A stretch of 64,000 nucleotides of DNA from Streptomonospora mangrovi. Its GTDB lineage: Bacteria; Actinomycetota; Actinomycetes; Streptosporangiales; Streptosporangiaceae. This document shows, one piece after another, positions 18,514-27,414 of this stretch. The notes beneath the pieces are model-generated. The model worked only from the letters and a program-made list of their open reading frames with translations. It was not told the DNA's origin and ran no database searches. The stretch is taken from NCBI RefSeq assembly GCF_027604915.1, contig NZ_JAJAQC010000031.1:24619-88618 (forward strand), read 5' to 3'. Position numbers and translations under genes: made by a program. Each line of letters starts with the position of its first letter. Positions within the stretch are counted from its first letter, which is position 1.

Positions 18514-19524
18514 GTGACCGCTCCCCGCACCCCCCGCCGCCCGCGCCTGGCGGCGGCCCTCACCGCCGCGGCCGCGGCCTGCGCCCTCGCCCTGACCGGC
18601 GCCGGCCCCGCCGCCGCCGACGACCAGGCCGACGCCGCCGCCACCGGCCCCTGGCTCACCGGGTACTGGCACAACTTCGACAACGGCTCGACCACCCTGC
18701 CCATCAGCGAGGTCCCCGCCGCCTACAACCTGATCGCGGTGGCCTTCGCCGACAACCTCGCCGGCGTGCCCGGCGGGATCACCTTCAACCTGGCCTCCGC
18801 CGAACTCGGCGGGTACACCGAGCAGCGGTTCAAGGACGACATCGCCGCCGCACAGGCCCAGGGCCGCAAGGTGGTGCTGTCGGTCGGCGGGCAGAACGGC
18901 CACGTCAGCGTCACCAACGCCACCGAGGCCGCCAACTTCGCCGACTCCGCGCACGACCTGATGGTGGAGTACGGGTTCGACGGGATCGACATCGACCTCG
19001 AACACGGCATCAACGCCCAGTACATGGAGGAGGCGCTGCGCTCCCTGCGGTCCCAGGCCGGCGCCGACCTCATCATCACCATGGCGCCGCAGACGATCGA
19101 CTTCCAGGCGCCCAGCTACGCCTACTACCAACTCGCCCAGAACATCGGCGACATCCTGACCATCGTCAACATGCAGTACTACAACTCCGGCAGCATGCTG
19201 GGCTGCGACGGCCAGGTCTACTCCCAGGGCACGGTGGACTTCCTCACCGCCCAGGCGTGCATCCAGCTCGAAATGGGCCTGCGCCCCGACCAGGTCGGCC
19301 TGGGCCTGCCCGCCACCCCGCAGGCCGCCGGCGGCGGCCACCAGTCCACCGGCAACGTGATCGCCGCGCTGGACTGCCTGGAGTCGGGCCGCTCCTGCGG
19401 CGCGTTCACCCCGGCGCAGCCCTACGGCCCCATCGGCGGCGCCATGACCTGGTCCATCAACTGGGACGCCACCAACGGCTACGCCTTCGCCAACGCCATC
19501 GGCGCGCGGCTGGGCACCGCCTGA
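18514..19524 (+). CDS. Secreted GH18 chitinase
   Basis: 336 aa. A signal peptide ends near residue 35 (GPAAADD). The GH18 barrel follows directly: WLTGYWHNFDNG, VVLSVGGQNG, then FDGIDIDLE (D156, D159, D161, catalytic acid E163), VNMQYYNSG and MTWSINWDA. All DxxDxDxE residues are present. No chitin-binding or fibronectin module is attached, so it is a catalytic-domain-only enzyme. The GTG at 18514 has AAAGGAG 6 nt upstream. It is convergent with fbiC; with the LPMO it could act on chitin, although only the LPMO has a CebR box. Confidence 0.94.
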   Translation: MTAPRTPRRPRLAAALTAAAAACALALTGAGPAAADDQADAAATGPWLTGYWHNFDNGSTTLPISEVPAAYNLIAVAFADNLAGVPGGITFNLASAELGGYTEQRFKDDIAAAQAQGRKVVLSVGGQNGHVSVTNATEAANFADSAHDLMVEYGFDGIDIDLEHGINAQYMEEALRSLRSQAGADLIITMAPQTIDFQAPSYAYYQLAQNIGDILTIVNMQYYNSGSMLGCDGQVYSQGTVDFLTAQACIQLEMGLRPDQVGLGLPATPQAAGGGHQSTGNVIAALDCLESGRSCGAFTPAQPYGPIGGAMTWSINWDATNGYAFANAIGARLGTA

Positions 19525-19623
19525 CCACGGCGCCGGGGCCGGTCCCCGCCGCGCCCCGCCCTGCCCCGCGGGCGCGGCCGCGGCCCCGGCGCCCCCGTCC
19601 GGCCCTGCCCCCGCCGGACGACC

Positions 19624-19658
19624 GGGCGGCCCCGCGCATCCCCTACGCGGGGCCGCCC
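19624..19658. terminator. Hairpin between chitinase and fbiC
   Basis: A 13-bp perfect stem (19624-19636 with 19646-19658) and 9-nt loop lie 100 bp past the chitinase stop. As the fbiC frame is read here, its last codons fall in this hairpin, another hint that the fbiC 3' end is wrong. Confidence 0.65.
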
Positions 19659-22354
19659 GCCCGCTCTCCCGCCAGGGCGGGCGGGCGGCGGGGGCGGGGG
19701 GGGGGCCCCCCCCCCCCCCCCCCGCGGCGGCCCCCCCCCCCCCCCGGGCGCCGCCGGGGGGGGGCGGGGGGGGCCACGCCGTCACCCGCCTCGGCCGCCG
19801 CGCGGCGCTCGGCCGGCACCTCGCCGTAGAGGGTGGTGCGCTGGCGCAGCGGCCGGCCGGTGGGCGCCACCAGCGCGCGGATGTCGCTGATGGTCTTGTA
19901 GGACCCGTTGTCGCTGCCGGCCATGCGGCTGATGGTCTCCTCCATCAGCGTGCCGCCGACGTCGTTGGCCCCGCCGGTGAGCAACTGCCGGCAGGTGTCG
20001 TCGGCCAGCTTCACCCACGAGCACTGGATGTTGTCGATCGCGCCGTGCAGCAGCAGCCGCGCCAACGCGTGCACGGCGCGGTTCTCGCGCACGGTGGGGC
20101 CGGTGCGGGCCAGGCCCGCCAGGTAGATCGGCGCGTTGGTGTGCACGAACGGCAGCGGCACGAACTCGGTGAACCCGGGGCGGCCGGTGCGCTCCAGCGC
20201 CCGCAGTTGCAGGGACCGCAGCAGCTTCAGGTGGGCGACCCAGTGCCGCGGGGTGTCGACGTGGCCGTACATCATCGTGGAGGTGGTGGGGATCCCCAGC
20301 TCGTGCGCCGTGGTGACGACCTCGATCCACGCGGCGGCGGGCAGCTTGCCCTTGGTCAGCACCCAGCGGACGTCGTCGTCGAGGATCTCGGCGGCGGTGC
20401 CGGGCAGGGAGTCCACCCCGGCCTCGCGCGCCCGCTCCAGCCAGGCGCGCACCGGCAGGCCGGTGCGCGCGGCGCCGTTGACGACCTCCATCGGGCTGTA
20501 GGCGTGCACGTGCATGCCGGGCACGCGCTCCTTGACGGCGCGGGCCAGGTCGAAGTAGGCGGTGCCGGGCAGGTCGGGGTGGATGCCGCCCTGCATGCAC
20601 ACCTCGGTCGCGCCGGCCTGCCACGCCTCCTCAGCGCGGTCGGCCACCTGCTCCAGCGACAGGGTGAACGCGTCGGCGTCGGTGCGGCGCTGGGCGAAGG
20701 CGCAGAAGCGGCACCCGGTGTAGCAGACGTTGGTGAAGTTGATGTTGCGGGTGACCACGAAGGTGACGTCGTCGCCGACCGCATCGCGCCGCAGACCGTC
20801 GGCGAGCGCGGTCAGCTCCTCCAGTTCGGGGCCGTCGGCGTGCAGCAGCGCCAGCGCCTCCTCGTCGCCGAGCCCGGCGGGGTCGGCCTCGGCGCGGCGC
20901 AGGGCGGCGCGCACCTGGGGGTCGAAGCGGCGCGGCGCGCCCGCGCCCGGCGCGGGCTCCGCCAGGCGCGCGCGGACCTCGTCCCAGTCGCCGTAGACGG
21001 CGTCGAAGTCGCCGCGCCGGTCGCCGGTGCGGCCCTGGGTGTCGACGGCGGTGTGCAGGTCGGTGCGCCCGGCGGCGCGGAGCTGGGGTTCGGGCTCCTG
21101 CCAGGGCCGGCCGCGCACCTCGGCGTCCTCGCGGGCCAGGCCGGTGGCGGGGTCGGCGAGCGCGTCGACGTGGGCGCGCACGCGCGGGTCCAGCCACGGC
21201 TCGCCCTGAAGCACGTACTCGGGGTAGACCGTGAGGCGTTCGCGCAGGGTGAACCCGGCGGCGGCGGTGTGCTCGGCCAGGGCGTCGATCTGCGGCCAGG
21301 GGCGCTCGGGGTTGACGTGGTCGGGGGTCAGCGGCGAGACCCCGCCCCAGTCGTCGATGCCGGCGCGCAGCATGAGGGCGTACTGGTCGCCGATGAGGTT
21401 GGGCGGCGCCTGCACGCGCGCCTTGGGGCCCAGGACCAGGCGGGTGACGGCGATGGTGGCCGCGAGGTCGGCGAGTTCGGCGTCGGGGCGGTGCATCATC
21501 GCGGTGTCGGGTTTGGCCCGGAAGTTCTGCACGATGACCTCCTGGACCGCGCCGTACTCGCGGGCGGCGCGGCGGATGGCGAAGACGGAGTCGACGCGCT
21601 CGGCGAGGGTCTCGCCGATCCCGATGAGGATGCCGGTGGTGAAGGGGACCGAGCACCGCCCGGCGTCGTCGAGGACGCGCAGCCGCACGGCCGGGTCCTT
21701 GTCGGGGCTGCAGTAGTGGGGGCCGCCGCGCTCGGTGAACAGCCGCTCGGAGGTGGTCTCCAGCATCATGCCCATGGACGGCGCGACGGGCTTGAGGCGC
21801 TGGAAGTCGGCCCAGCCCAGGACGCCGGGGTTGAGGTGGGGCAGCAGGCCGGTCTCCTCCAGCACCAGGACCGCCATGGCGCGCACGTAGGAGAGGGTGT
21901 CCTCGTAGCCGCGCTCGTCGAGCCACCGCGCGGCCTGCTGCCAGCGGTCCTCGGGGCGGTCGCCGAGGGTGAACAGCGCCTCCTTGCAGCCCAGGGCGGC
22001 GCCGCGGCGGGCGATGTCGAGCACCTCGTCGGGCGAGAGGTAGGGCGCGGGCAGGCGGCCGGGGGTGGTGGCGAAGGTGCAGTAGTGGCAGCGGTCGCGG
22101 CACAGCCGGGTGAGCGGGATGAACACCTTGCGGCTGTAGGTGACGGTCCCGGGGCGGCCGGCGGCGGCCAGGCCGGCGTCGCGGACGCGGCCGGCGTGGT
22201 CGAGCAGGGCGTCGAGGTCGTCGCCGCGCGCGTGCAGCAGGACCTCCGCCTCGGCGGGGTCCAGGGGCTTGCCGTCGCGGGCGCGGGCCAGGGCGCGGCG
22301 CATGGCCGAGGGAGCGGGGGCGGGTGCGCTGGTCTCGGATCCGGCAGAAGTCAT
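19643..22354 (-). CDS. fbiC: FO synthase, fused CofG/CofH radical SAM protein
   Basis: 903 aa as read. FbiC makes the deazaflavin Fo from tyrosine and 5-amino-6-ribitylamino-uracil. The CofG half has CX3CX2C at C85/C89/C92 (LCRDRCHYC). The CofH half has a second CX3CX2C near residues 541-548 (CYTGCRFC). Both clusters are intact. The C-terminus after about residue 860 becomes Pro/Gly/Arg junk encoded by the homopolymer tract at 19696-19773, so the true stop is probably near 19780 and has been lost to sequence error. The ATG at 22354 has TATCGT 7 nt upstream, a leaderless pattern. It is separated from fbiAB by the LPMO-chitinase segment. Confidence 0.93.
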   Translation of the reverse strand: MTSAGSETSAPAPAPSAMRRALARARDGKPLDPAEAEVLLHARGDDLDALLDHAGRVRDAGLAAAGRPGTVTYSRKVFIPLTRLCRDRCHYCTFATTPGRLPAPYLSPDEVLDIARRGAALGCKEALFTLGDRPEDRWQQAARWLDERGYEDTLSYVRAMAVLVLEETGLLPHLNPGVLGWADFQRLKPVAPSMGMMLETTSERLFTERGGPHYCSPDKDPAVRLRVLDDAGRCSVPFTTGILIGIGETLAERVDSVFAIRRAAREYGAVQEVIVQNFRAKPDTAMMHRPDAELADLAATIAVTRLVLGPKARVQAPPNLIGDQYALMLRAGIDDWGGVSPLTPDHVNPERPWPQIDALAEHTAAAGFTLRERLTVYPEYVLQGEPWLDPRVRAHVDALADPATGLAREDAEVRGRPWQEPEPQLRAAGRTDLHTAVDTQGRTGDRRGDFDAVYGDWDEVRARLAEPAPGAGAPRRFDPQVRAALRRAEADPAGLGDEEALALLHADGPELEELTALADGLRRDAVGDDVTFVVTRNINFTNVCYTGCRFCAFAQRRTDADAFTLSLEQVADRAEEAWQAGATEVCMQGGIHPDLPGTAYFDLARAVKERVPGMHVHAYSPMEVVNGAARTGLPVRAWLERAREAGVDSLPGTAAEILDDDVRWVLTKGKLPAAAWIEVVTTAHELGIPTTSTMMYGHVDTPRHWVAHLKLLRSLQLRALERTGRPGFTEFVPLPFVHTNAPIYLAGLARTGPTVRENRAVHALARLLLHGAIDNIQCSWVKLADDTCRQLLTGGANDVGGTLMEETISRMAGSDNGSYKTISDIRALVAPTGRPLRQRTTLYGEVPAERRAAAEAGDGVAPPAPPRRRPGGGGGRRGGGGGGPPPRPRRPPALAGERAGGPA
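19696..19773. other. Poly-G/poly-C block, probable sequence or assembly artefact
   Basis: Runs of 10 G, 18 C, 15 C, 9 G and 8 G follow one another with short GCGGCGG-type breaks. No other part of the window looks like this. It sits in the fbiC 3' end beside a hairpin, exactly where polymerase stutter or low-coverage consensus errors are expected. Confidence 0.75.
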
Positions 22355-22429
22355 ACCGGCGACGATACGGCGGAGGCCCTGGGCCGCACGGCGCGCCCCG
22401 CCGTGGTGCGGCGGGGCGCGGGCGGGGCG

Positions 22430-22495
22430 TGCGTCACGTGGCGGGGGGTGCGTCACGTGGAGGGTGCGTCATGTGGAGGGGCGTGCGTCACGTGG
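22430..22495. repeat. Four direct repeats TGCGTCAyGTGG
   Basis: Copies begin at 22430, 22449, 22465 and 22484 (spacing 19, 16, 19). Three are identical and the third has T for C. Each contains the palindromic CACGTG core or its variant. The array starts 76 bp upstream of the fbiC start codon, and the last copy contains the stop codon of the upstream GT4 gene. Confidence 0.8.
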
Positions 22496-23687
22496 CGGGG
22501 CTGAGGCCGCGCCGCTTGGCGGCCGCGCGGTCGGCCAGGAAGTCCGCCCAGCGCCGGGTGATGGTGTCGAGGTCGTAGGCGGCGGCCGCGCGGCGCGCCT
22601 CGGCGCCCATGCGGCGGCGCAGCGCGGGGTCGCGGGCCAGCCGCAGCAGCGCGTCGGCGAGTGCGCCGGGGTCCTGCGGCGGCACGAGCAGGCCGGTGCG
22701 GCCGTGGTCGATGATCTCGCGGGGGCCGTGCGGGCAGTCGAAGCTGACGACGGGCAGGCCCACGGAGAACGCCTCGATGATGGTCATGCCGAAGCCCTCG
22801 GAGCGGGAGCTGACGGCGAGCACGGAGGCGGTGGCGAGTTCGGCGGTGAGGTCGCGGGTGCGGCCCATGAGCGCGACGCGGTCGGCCAGGCCGTGGGCGG
22901 CGATGAGCGCGCGCAGCGCTTCGTCGTTCTTGGCGGTGCCGTAGACGCGCAGCCGCCAGTCGGGTTCCTGGCGGGCGAACCGGGCGAACGCGTCGAGGAG
23001 GAGGGGGTACTGCTTGACGGGGTCGGCGCGGCCGGCGGCGGCGACCACGGGCGCCTCCAGCGCGGCGGGCGGGCGGGGGCCGGGCGGCAGCGGGTTGGGC
23101 ATGACGGCCAGCCAGTCGGGCGGGGGCGAGCGCAGCAGGCGGTGGTAGCGGGCGCGGTCGGCCTCGGTGAGGACGGTGAGGCCGTCGAGGCGGCGGTAGC
23201 GGCGGGCGATGGCGAACCGGATGTCGGGGGCGTGCCGGTCGAGGTGGACGTGCTCCTGGCCGATGCGCAGCAGCCGGGGCGGCGCCCACCGGGCCAGGAG
23301 GAGGTTGAGGCCGGGCCGGGTGCCGATGGCGGCGTCGGCGTCGGTGCCGCGCAGGTAGGCGGCGAGGGCGTGCATGCGGCGCGCGTCGAAGACGCGATGG
23401 TTGCGGACCTCGGTGAGCGGGACGGTGCCGCCGTGGCGCCGGTGCCGCCACCGGTCCAGCCCCCGGGGCTCGGGCGGTCCCGCGTCGGGCGGCTCGCCGG
23501 GGCCGGGGCTGAGGGCGCGCAGGGCCACCCCGTCGGGGAGGGTGAAGAACGGCCGCTCGCGGTGCCGGGCGAGGCTGACGATCTCGACGTCGTGCCCGGC
23601 GGCGGTCAGCCCCTCGGAGAGGGTGAAGACGGTACGGATGGTGCCGCCCATGCCGTAGGCGTTGGCGATCAGGAACGCGATCTTCAC
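22488..23687 (-). CDS. GT4-family glycosyltransferase
   Basis: 399 aa, GT-B fold. The N-terminal acceptor domain starts MKIAFLIANAYGMGGTIRTV. The C-terminal nucleotide-sugar domain has VVAAAGRADPVKQYPLLLDA and the EX7E-type region SEGFGMTIIEAFSVGLPVVS, followed by TGLLVPPQDPGALADAL. The gene is soluble and lacks a signal peptide. It resembles TagF/teichoic-acid-type and capsule GT4 enzymes, but the sugar is unknown. The start is GTG at 23687 with GAGGAGG about 10 nt upstream. It lies upstream of fbiC in the same direction, with the four-copy repeat between. Confidence 0.88.
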   Translation of the reverse strand: MKIAFLIANAYGMGGTIRTVFTLSEGLTAAGHDVEIVSLARHRERPFFTLPDGVALRALSPGPGEPPDAGPPEPRGLDRWRHRRHGGTVPLTEVRNHRVFDARRMHALAAYLRGTDADAAIGTRPGLNLLLARWAPPRLLRIGQEHVHLDRHAPDIRFAIARRYRRLDGLTVLTEADRARYHRLLRSPPPDWLAVMPNPLPPGPRPPAALEAPVVAAAGRADPVKQYPLLLDAFARFARQEPDWRLRVYGTAKNDEALRALIAAHGLADRVALMGRTRDLTAELATASVLAVSSRSEGFGMTIIEAFSVGLPVVSFDCPHGPREIIDHGRTGLLVPPQDPGALADALLRLARDPALRRRMGAEARRAAAAYDLDTITRRWADFLADRAAAKRRGLSPAT

Positions 23688-23724
23688 GGGGCCTGGGCCT
23701 CCTCGGCTGCGAGTTCGGCGGATC

Positions 23725-23880
23725 GGGGGATCGAGGGATCGAGGGATCGGCTGCGAGTGGGGAGGGGGCCGCGAGCGGGACGGCGCGGATGGCGGTCGTG
23801 CGGGGTGGGGCGGGTGCGGTGGCGGTGCGGGTGGTGGTGTGGGTGGCGGTGTGGGTGGTGGCGGTGGTGCGATTGGGGAC
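23725..23880. repeat. Low-complexity GGGATCGA and GGTGGTGTG repeats
   Basis: Tandem GAGGGATCG-type 9-mers (about 23725-23750) are followed by a T/G-only stretch of imperfect GGTGGCGGTGTGGGTGG units (about 23810-23875). No coding signal is seen. It is the leader region of the GT4 gene and the border of the larger repeat locus. Confidence 0.6.
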
Positions 23881-24015
23881 CGGGATGTCTCTGTTACTCA
23901 AGGGCTACGGTGAGTGAACCCGGCACCAACAAAGCAGAAACCGACGGCCAAGACAAGGCCGGAGACCCAACCCGCACGCGAGGCGGAACGCAATGCCCGG
24001 TTCACCCAAAAAGCC

Positions 24016-24490
24016 CAGGTCATAGCGATGGAGCGGGAGGCGACCACCGACCAACGGGTCGGGCGATCAGGGAGGTGACGAGGCACCGAGGCCGAGCGGG
24101 GACCGGACGCGCTGTCACCGATCAGCAGGCGGATGGTCGGGGCGGCGACGAAGCACCGAGGCCAAGCGGGAGTCCGGCCGGGCGCCATCGGTCAGCATGG
24201 CGGATGGTCAAGGTCGCAACGGGGCAGCGAAGACGGGCGCGGGTCCAGGTACGCGACCACCGACCCTCAGGGCGGAGGGCGAGGGTGGCGAGAGGGCGCC
24301 GAGGCCGAGTGGAAGTCCGGGCGCGCGGCCACCGATCAGCAGGGCGAATGGCGGGGTGGCGACGAAGCACCGAGGCCAAGTGGGAGTCCGGGCGGGCGGT
24401 TACCGGCGCTCAAAGCGGATGGTCAAGGTCGCGACGGCGCGCCGAGGCGAGATGGGGGTCCGGGCGGGCGGTTCGACGGAGGGGCGGGTG
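24016..24490 (+). repeat. Tandem array of ~71-bp units, about six to seven copies
   Basis: The marker CGAGGCC (or a one-base variant) recurs at 24087, 24157, 24228, 24300, 24371 and 24443, a period of 70-72 bp. A diverged unit precedes them. The whole unit is repeated, for example GCACCGAGGCC, GGGAGTCCGGGCG and CACCGATCAGCAGGCGGATG, so there are no unique spacers. The period drifts out of frame and translations are Gly/Arg/Ala-rich, so it is probably not coding. Confidence 0.8.
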
Positions 24491-24830
24491 AACGGAACCC
24501 GCATCTCGTCGGCGCGCGGCGCGGAACTTTCTTTCGGTTTGTCCCCTTTTGCTCTTACACATCGCTGCCACAGTGAGGCCAGACAAGCCCCCAGGAGGCT
24601 CGAGCATCCGAATGGTGAGACACCCGGGGCGCTCGTGGCGCTCTTTTGTCTTCTATGCCCGATTTCAAGGGCGACGGAAGTGCTCTTTCCTTCGACGCGG
24701 CGACGCGTAGCCGCATCTCGTGGTGAGAGAGGCCGTATTCGTCTCACCATGTGAGATCTCAGGCCGCTGGTGACCGACTCGTCCGGTTTGGGAGCGAGGC
24801 GGTCTCGGCCAAGCGCGCACCAGTGGCCAG
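24491..24830. other. Lower-GC core between opposed repeat arrays
   Basis: No gene recognised. This segment has visibly lower GC (TTTCTTTCGGTTTGTCCCC; TCTCACCATGTGAGA, a small dyad near 24750). It holds two copies of CGCATCTCGT (about 24502 and 24712) and two related GCCAGAC..GACAAGCCCC stretches (about 24578 and 24826). It may be the remains of the element around which the arrays formed. Confidence 0.5.
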
Positions 24831-24899
24831 ACGAGCGGCGACAAGCCCCCCGAGCCCCGCGCCCAACCGCCGTGCTCGCCCGAGGCGCCCCCACCAAGC

Positions 24900-25390
24900 C
24901 GAGCCGGACCCGCCCACCCGGGCCATCCGCCACCCTCCGTGCCCCCGTCGCCCACCCCAACCGGCCGCACCGAAGACCGATGGCCGCGTACCCGGACCCG
25001 CCCCTGCCTTTGCTGCCCTCGTCGCGGCCTCGACCATCCGCCCCGCCGCGCGGAGACCGCTTGCCCGAGCGCCCGCCGCCTTCGGCGCCCCGTTGCCTTC
25101 ATCAGCCACCCGCGCGCGACCCGGCGACCGCCCGCCCCCACCACCCGCCGTCGTCGCCGCCCCGTCGCCCACCTCGGGCATCCGCCCCGCGACCCGGCGA
25201 CCGCGCACCCCAACCCTCCGCCGCCGTCGCCGCCTCGTCGGATACGCCAAGCGCTGGAGCGCGAGCCGATGTCCGCCTGCCCGGGCCATGCGCCGCCCTC
25301 GGTGACCGTCGCGCGCCTCGACCACTGACGGGCGGTCCGATGACCGCCTACCCGGGTCTCCGGCTGCCGCTGCCGACGCCGACGCCCTCG
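24900..25390 (-). repeat. Diverged copies of the same repeat in opposite orientation
   Basis: The reverse complement of 24981-25038 aligns with 24204-24259: about 46 of 57 positions match by eye and most differences are transitions. Further recurrences of CATCCGCC-like blocks at about 25035, 25100, 25179 and 25241 average near 70 bp. The locus is thus a large imperfect inverted repeat with a ~400-bp centre. No coding gene is seen. Confidence 0.65.
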
Positions 25391-25414
25391 CTGTCGCCTT
25401 GGCAGTCGTCGCCG

Positions 25415-26119
25415 CTAGGCGCGCTTGCGGGCGCGGATCAGGACGATGCTGCCGCGCGTGTTGGGCTGGCGGGCGTCGTCCAGGGCGATCAGCGGCACCA
25501 GCGGGGCGGCGGCGTTGAAGCCCACTCGGCCGCCGTGGGCCGACAGGGACAGGTAGGTGCGTTCGGCCAGCGCGCTGCGGAACTGGTAGCTGTGGCCGAG
25601 CACGTCCAGGCCGCAGTCGTCGAGGAGTTCGGCCAGCACCGTGTGGGTGTAGGTGCGCTGCACGTGGTAGCGCCGACTGTGCGCGGCGAACAGGTGGGGC
25701 CAGCGGTCGCGGCGGGACAGGCAGTCGGCCGACATCACCAGTTCGCCGCCGGGCTTGAGCACGCGTGCCATCTCGCGCAGCGCGGCCGGGCCGTCGTCGA
25801 AGTGCTCGATGGCGCAGATGGACAGCACCTTGTCCACCGCGCCGTCGCGCACCGGAAGACGCAGGGCGTCGGCCTCCAGCAGGGCGGGGGCGTGCCGCAG
25901 GCGCGCGCCGCGCACCATCTTGTGGCGGGCGAGGTCGACGCAGATGGCGTTGGCGCCGCGTCGGCGCGCCTGGCCCGCCCAGTAGCCGTCGCCGCCCGCG
26001 ACGTCGAGCACGGTCTGGCCGCGCAGGTCGGTGCCCAGCCAGCGCAGCAGCGTGCCCGCCTCGCGGTAGCGGCAGACATGGACCTGGTGACCGGCGAAGG
26101 CGACGACGTCAGGCATTCC
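25415..26119 (-). CDS. Class I SAM-dependent methyltransferase
   Basis: 234 aa. Motif I is VLDVAGGDGYWAGQA (near residue 40), motif II acidic CVDLA, the post-I region ALLEADALRLPVRDGAVDKV, and motif IV CAIEHFDDG, then RVLKPGGELV. It is a UbiE/Methyltransf_11-type small-molecule enzyme with unknown substrate. The GTG at 26119 is chosen because TAGGCT lies 7 nt upstream (leaderless pattern); an ATG two codons later is possible. It stands alone between the repeat locus and an unknown gene. Confidence 0.86.
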   Translation of the reverse strand, partial: GMPDVVAFAGHQVHVCRYREAGTLLRWLGTDLRGQTVLDVAGGDGYWAGQARRRGANAICVDLARHKMVRGARLRHAPALLEADALRLPVRDGAVDKVLSICAIEHFDDGPAALREMARVLKPGGELVMSADCLSRRDRWPHLFAAHSRRYHVQRTYTHTVLAELLDDCGLDVLGHSYQFRSALAERTYLSLSAHGGRVGFNAAAPLVPLIALDDARQPNTRGSIVLIRARKRA

Positions 26120-26384
26120 CACGCGGCACAGCCTACGGCCTACGGGATGGCGGCGGCGCCGGGCACGGAGTGCCGGAGGACTGGCGTGAGGCGCCGGGAT
26201 CAAGGTGCCGAAGGTGCCGGGTGACCGGGCACCGGCTGTCCGGGCGTCATGCGGCCGGAGCGGTGCCCCACGTTCCCGGGCGCCGCGATGCCGGAGGGGC
26301 GCTCCGCATTCCACGGCGGCGCCATGCGCCGCAGTCCCATGCCCCGGACTCGGGGCACTGCGGAGCGGGAACGCTGCCCGGACC

Positions 26385-27149
26385 TCACGGCGCCGACGGG
26401 CCGGAGCGGTGGGGCGGGTCGGGGCGGTGCTGGGCGGGCTCGGTGGGGTGCGGGGTGGCCCCCGGGCGCGCGGGGGTGGCCCCGCCCGGGCGTGGGAATA
26501 CGGAGGCGCCGCGCCGGCCCGGGGGGACGTCCCTGCGGACGGCCTCGATCCCGGGTGCGCTGCGGCCGGGCGGCCTGGCCTCGGGCGGGTCCCAGGGCTC
26601 CTCGGGGAGCCCGAGGTAGTCGGCGCCGGCGCCCAGCAGCGTGCAGAAATTGCGGTGTCCGGCGCCACGCATCCGGTGGTCGGCCGGCCGGTCCAGAAAC
26701 GAGTAGCCGCTGCTGGGATCGGCGATGCTCTCGAACGCCGCCTGAACGGCGCCGTGGAAATCCTCGGCGTCGCGCGGCCGCCACCAGTATTCGCCGTCCT
26801 CCTTGGCGAAAAAGGACCGGCAGTCGACGCCCACGCCGTTTTCCTGCCATTCGACCATGGTGCCCGCGTTGTCGTATGCGGCCTGCCGGTGTTCGCCCCA
26901 CTGGTCGCGCGGGACGCCCGCCGCCTTCATGATCCGCTCGGCCTCGATCTGGAAGGACTCCAGGTCCCAGCGTCGGCGGCCAGGGTCGCGCACGGCCGCG
27001 CGGCGGGCCTCGCCGCCGGGCGGCACGACCAGGGCGTCGGGCGCGCCGGGGCGGTAGAGCACGCGGAATTCCGCCGGGCCTTCGCCGCCCGCGACAAAGA
27101 ACGGAACGAAGGGGATATCTCCCTGCCCCTGTCCCATAGCGGGCCCCAT
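26385..27149 (-). CDS. Hypothetical protein with Pro-rich tail
   Basis: 254 aa, not recognised. The N-terminal part begins MGPAMGQGQGDIPFVPFFVA and contains a compact middle region (RWDLESFQIEAERIMKAAGV, VDCRSFFAKEDGEYWWRPRD). The last 70 residues are disordered and Pro/Arg-rich. No signal peptide or membrane segment is visible. Two in-frame ATGs exist (27149, 27137); only the second has a G-rich ribosome site. Upstream is an AT-rich 50 bp with TGATATAAG on the minus strand, a plausible extended -10. GC is lower in the first half than in neighbours, so recent acquisition is possible. Confidence 0.68.
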   Translation of the reverse strand: MGPAMGQGQGDIPFVPFFVAGGEGPAEFRVLYRPGAPDALVVPPGGEARRAAVRDPGRRRWDLESFQIEAERIMKAAGVPRDQWGEHRQAAYDNAGTMVEWQENGVGVDCRSFFAKEDGEYWWRPRDAEDFHGAVQAAFESIADPSSGYSFLDRPADHRMRGAGHRNFCTLLGAGADYLGLPEEPWDPPEARPPGRSAPGIEAVRRDVPPGRRGASVFPRPGGATPARPGATPHPTEPAQHRPDPPHRSGPSAP

Positions 27150-27414
27150 TTCGTCATCGCCGCCGCACCGGACCGTCAACGGGGTGCGGTGTCCGCACAG
27201 GCGAACGCCGGTCCGCGACCGGTCGAACACTTTCTGCAATTCACAATGAGATCCGACAAATCAAGCACTTATATCACGCGTCGAAGATCCGGGGGTAGGG
27301 GCTCGGCGGGCATCAGCGGTCTGTCAGGGGCGCGGCAGCGGGCGGCGTTAACGTCAGCGTCATCCGCCGTCCAGCGCGCCACGGGCGCCGCGGCGGGAGG
27401 TGAAGGAGTGGCCG

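Noticed and set aside
19643..19780. Genuine Pro/Gly/Arg C-terminal extension of FbiC
   Set aside because: It is encoded by homopolymer runs and a terminator-like hairpin. FbiC proteins end about where the runs begin.
24133..24960. Several 100-190-codon frames inside the repeat locus
   Set aside because: The repeat period drifts by 1-2 bp so frames shift from unit to unit, and translations are low-complexity with no ribosome sites.
24016..25390. CRISPR array
   Set aside because: The whole ~71-bp unit recurs with no alternation of repeat and unique spacer, units diverge gradually, part is inverted, and no cas genes are present.
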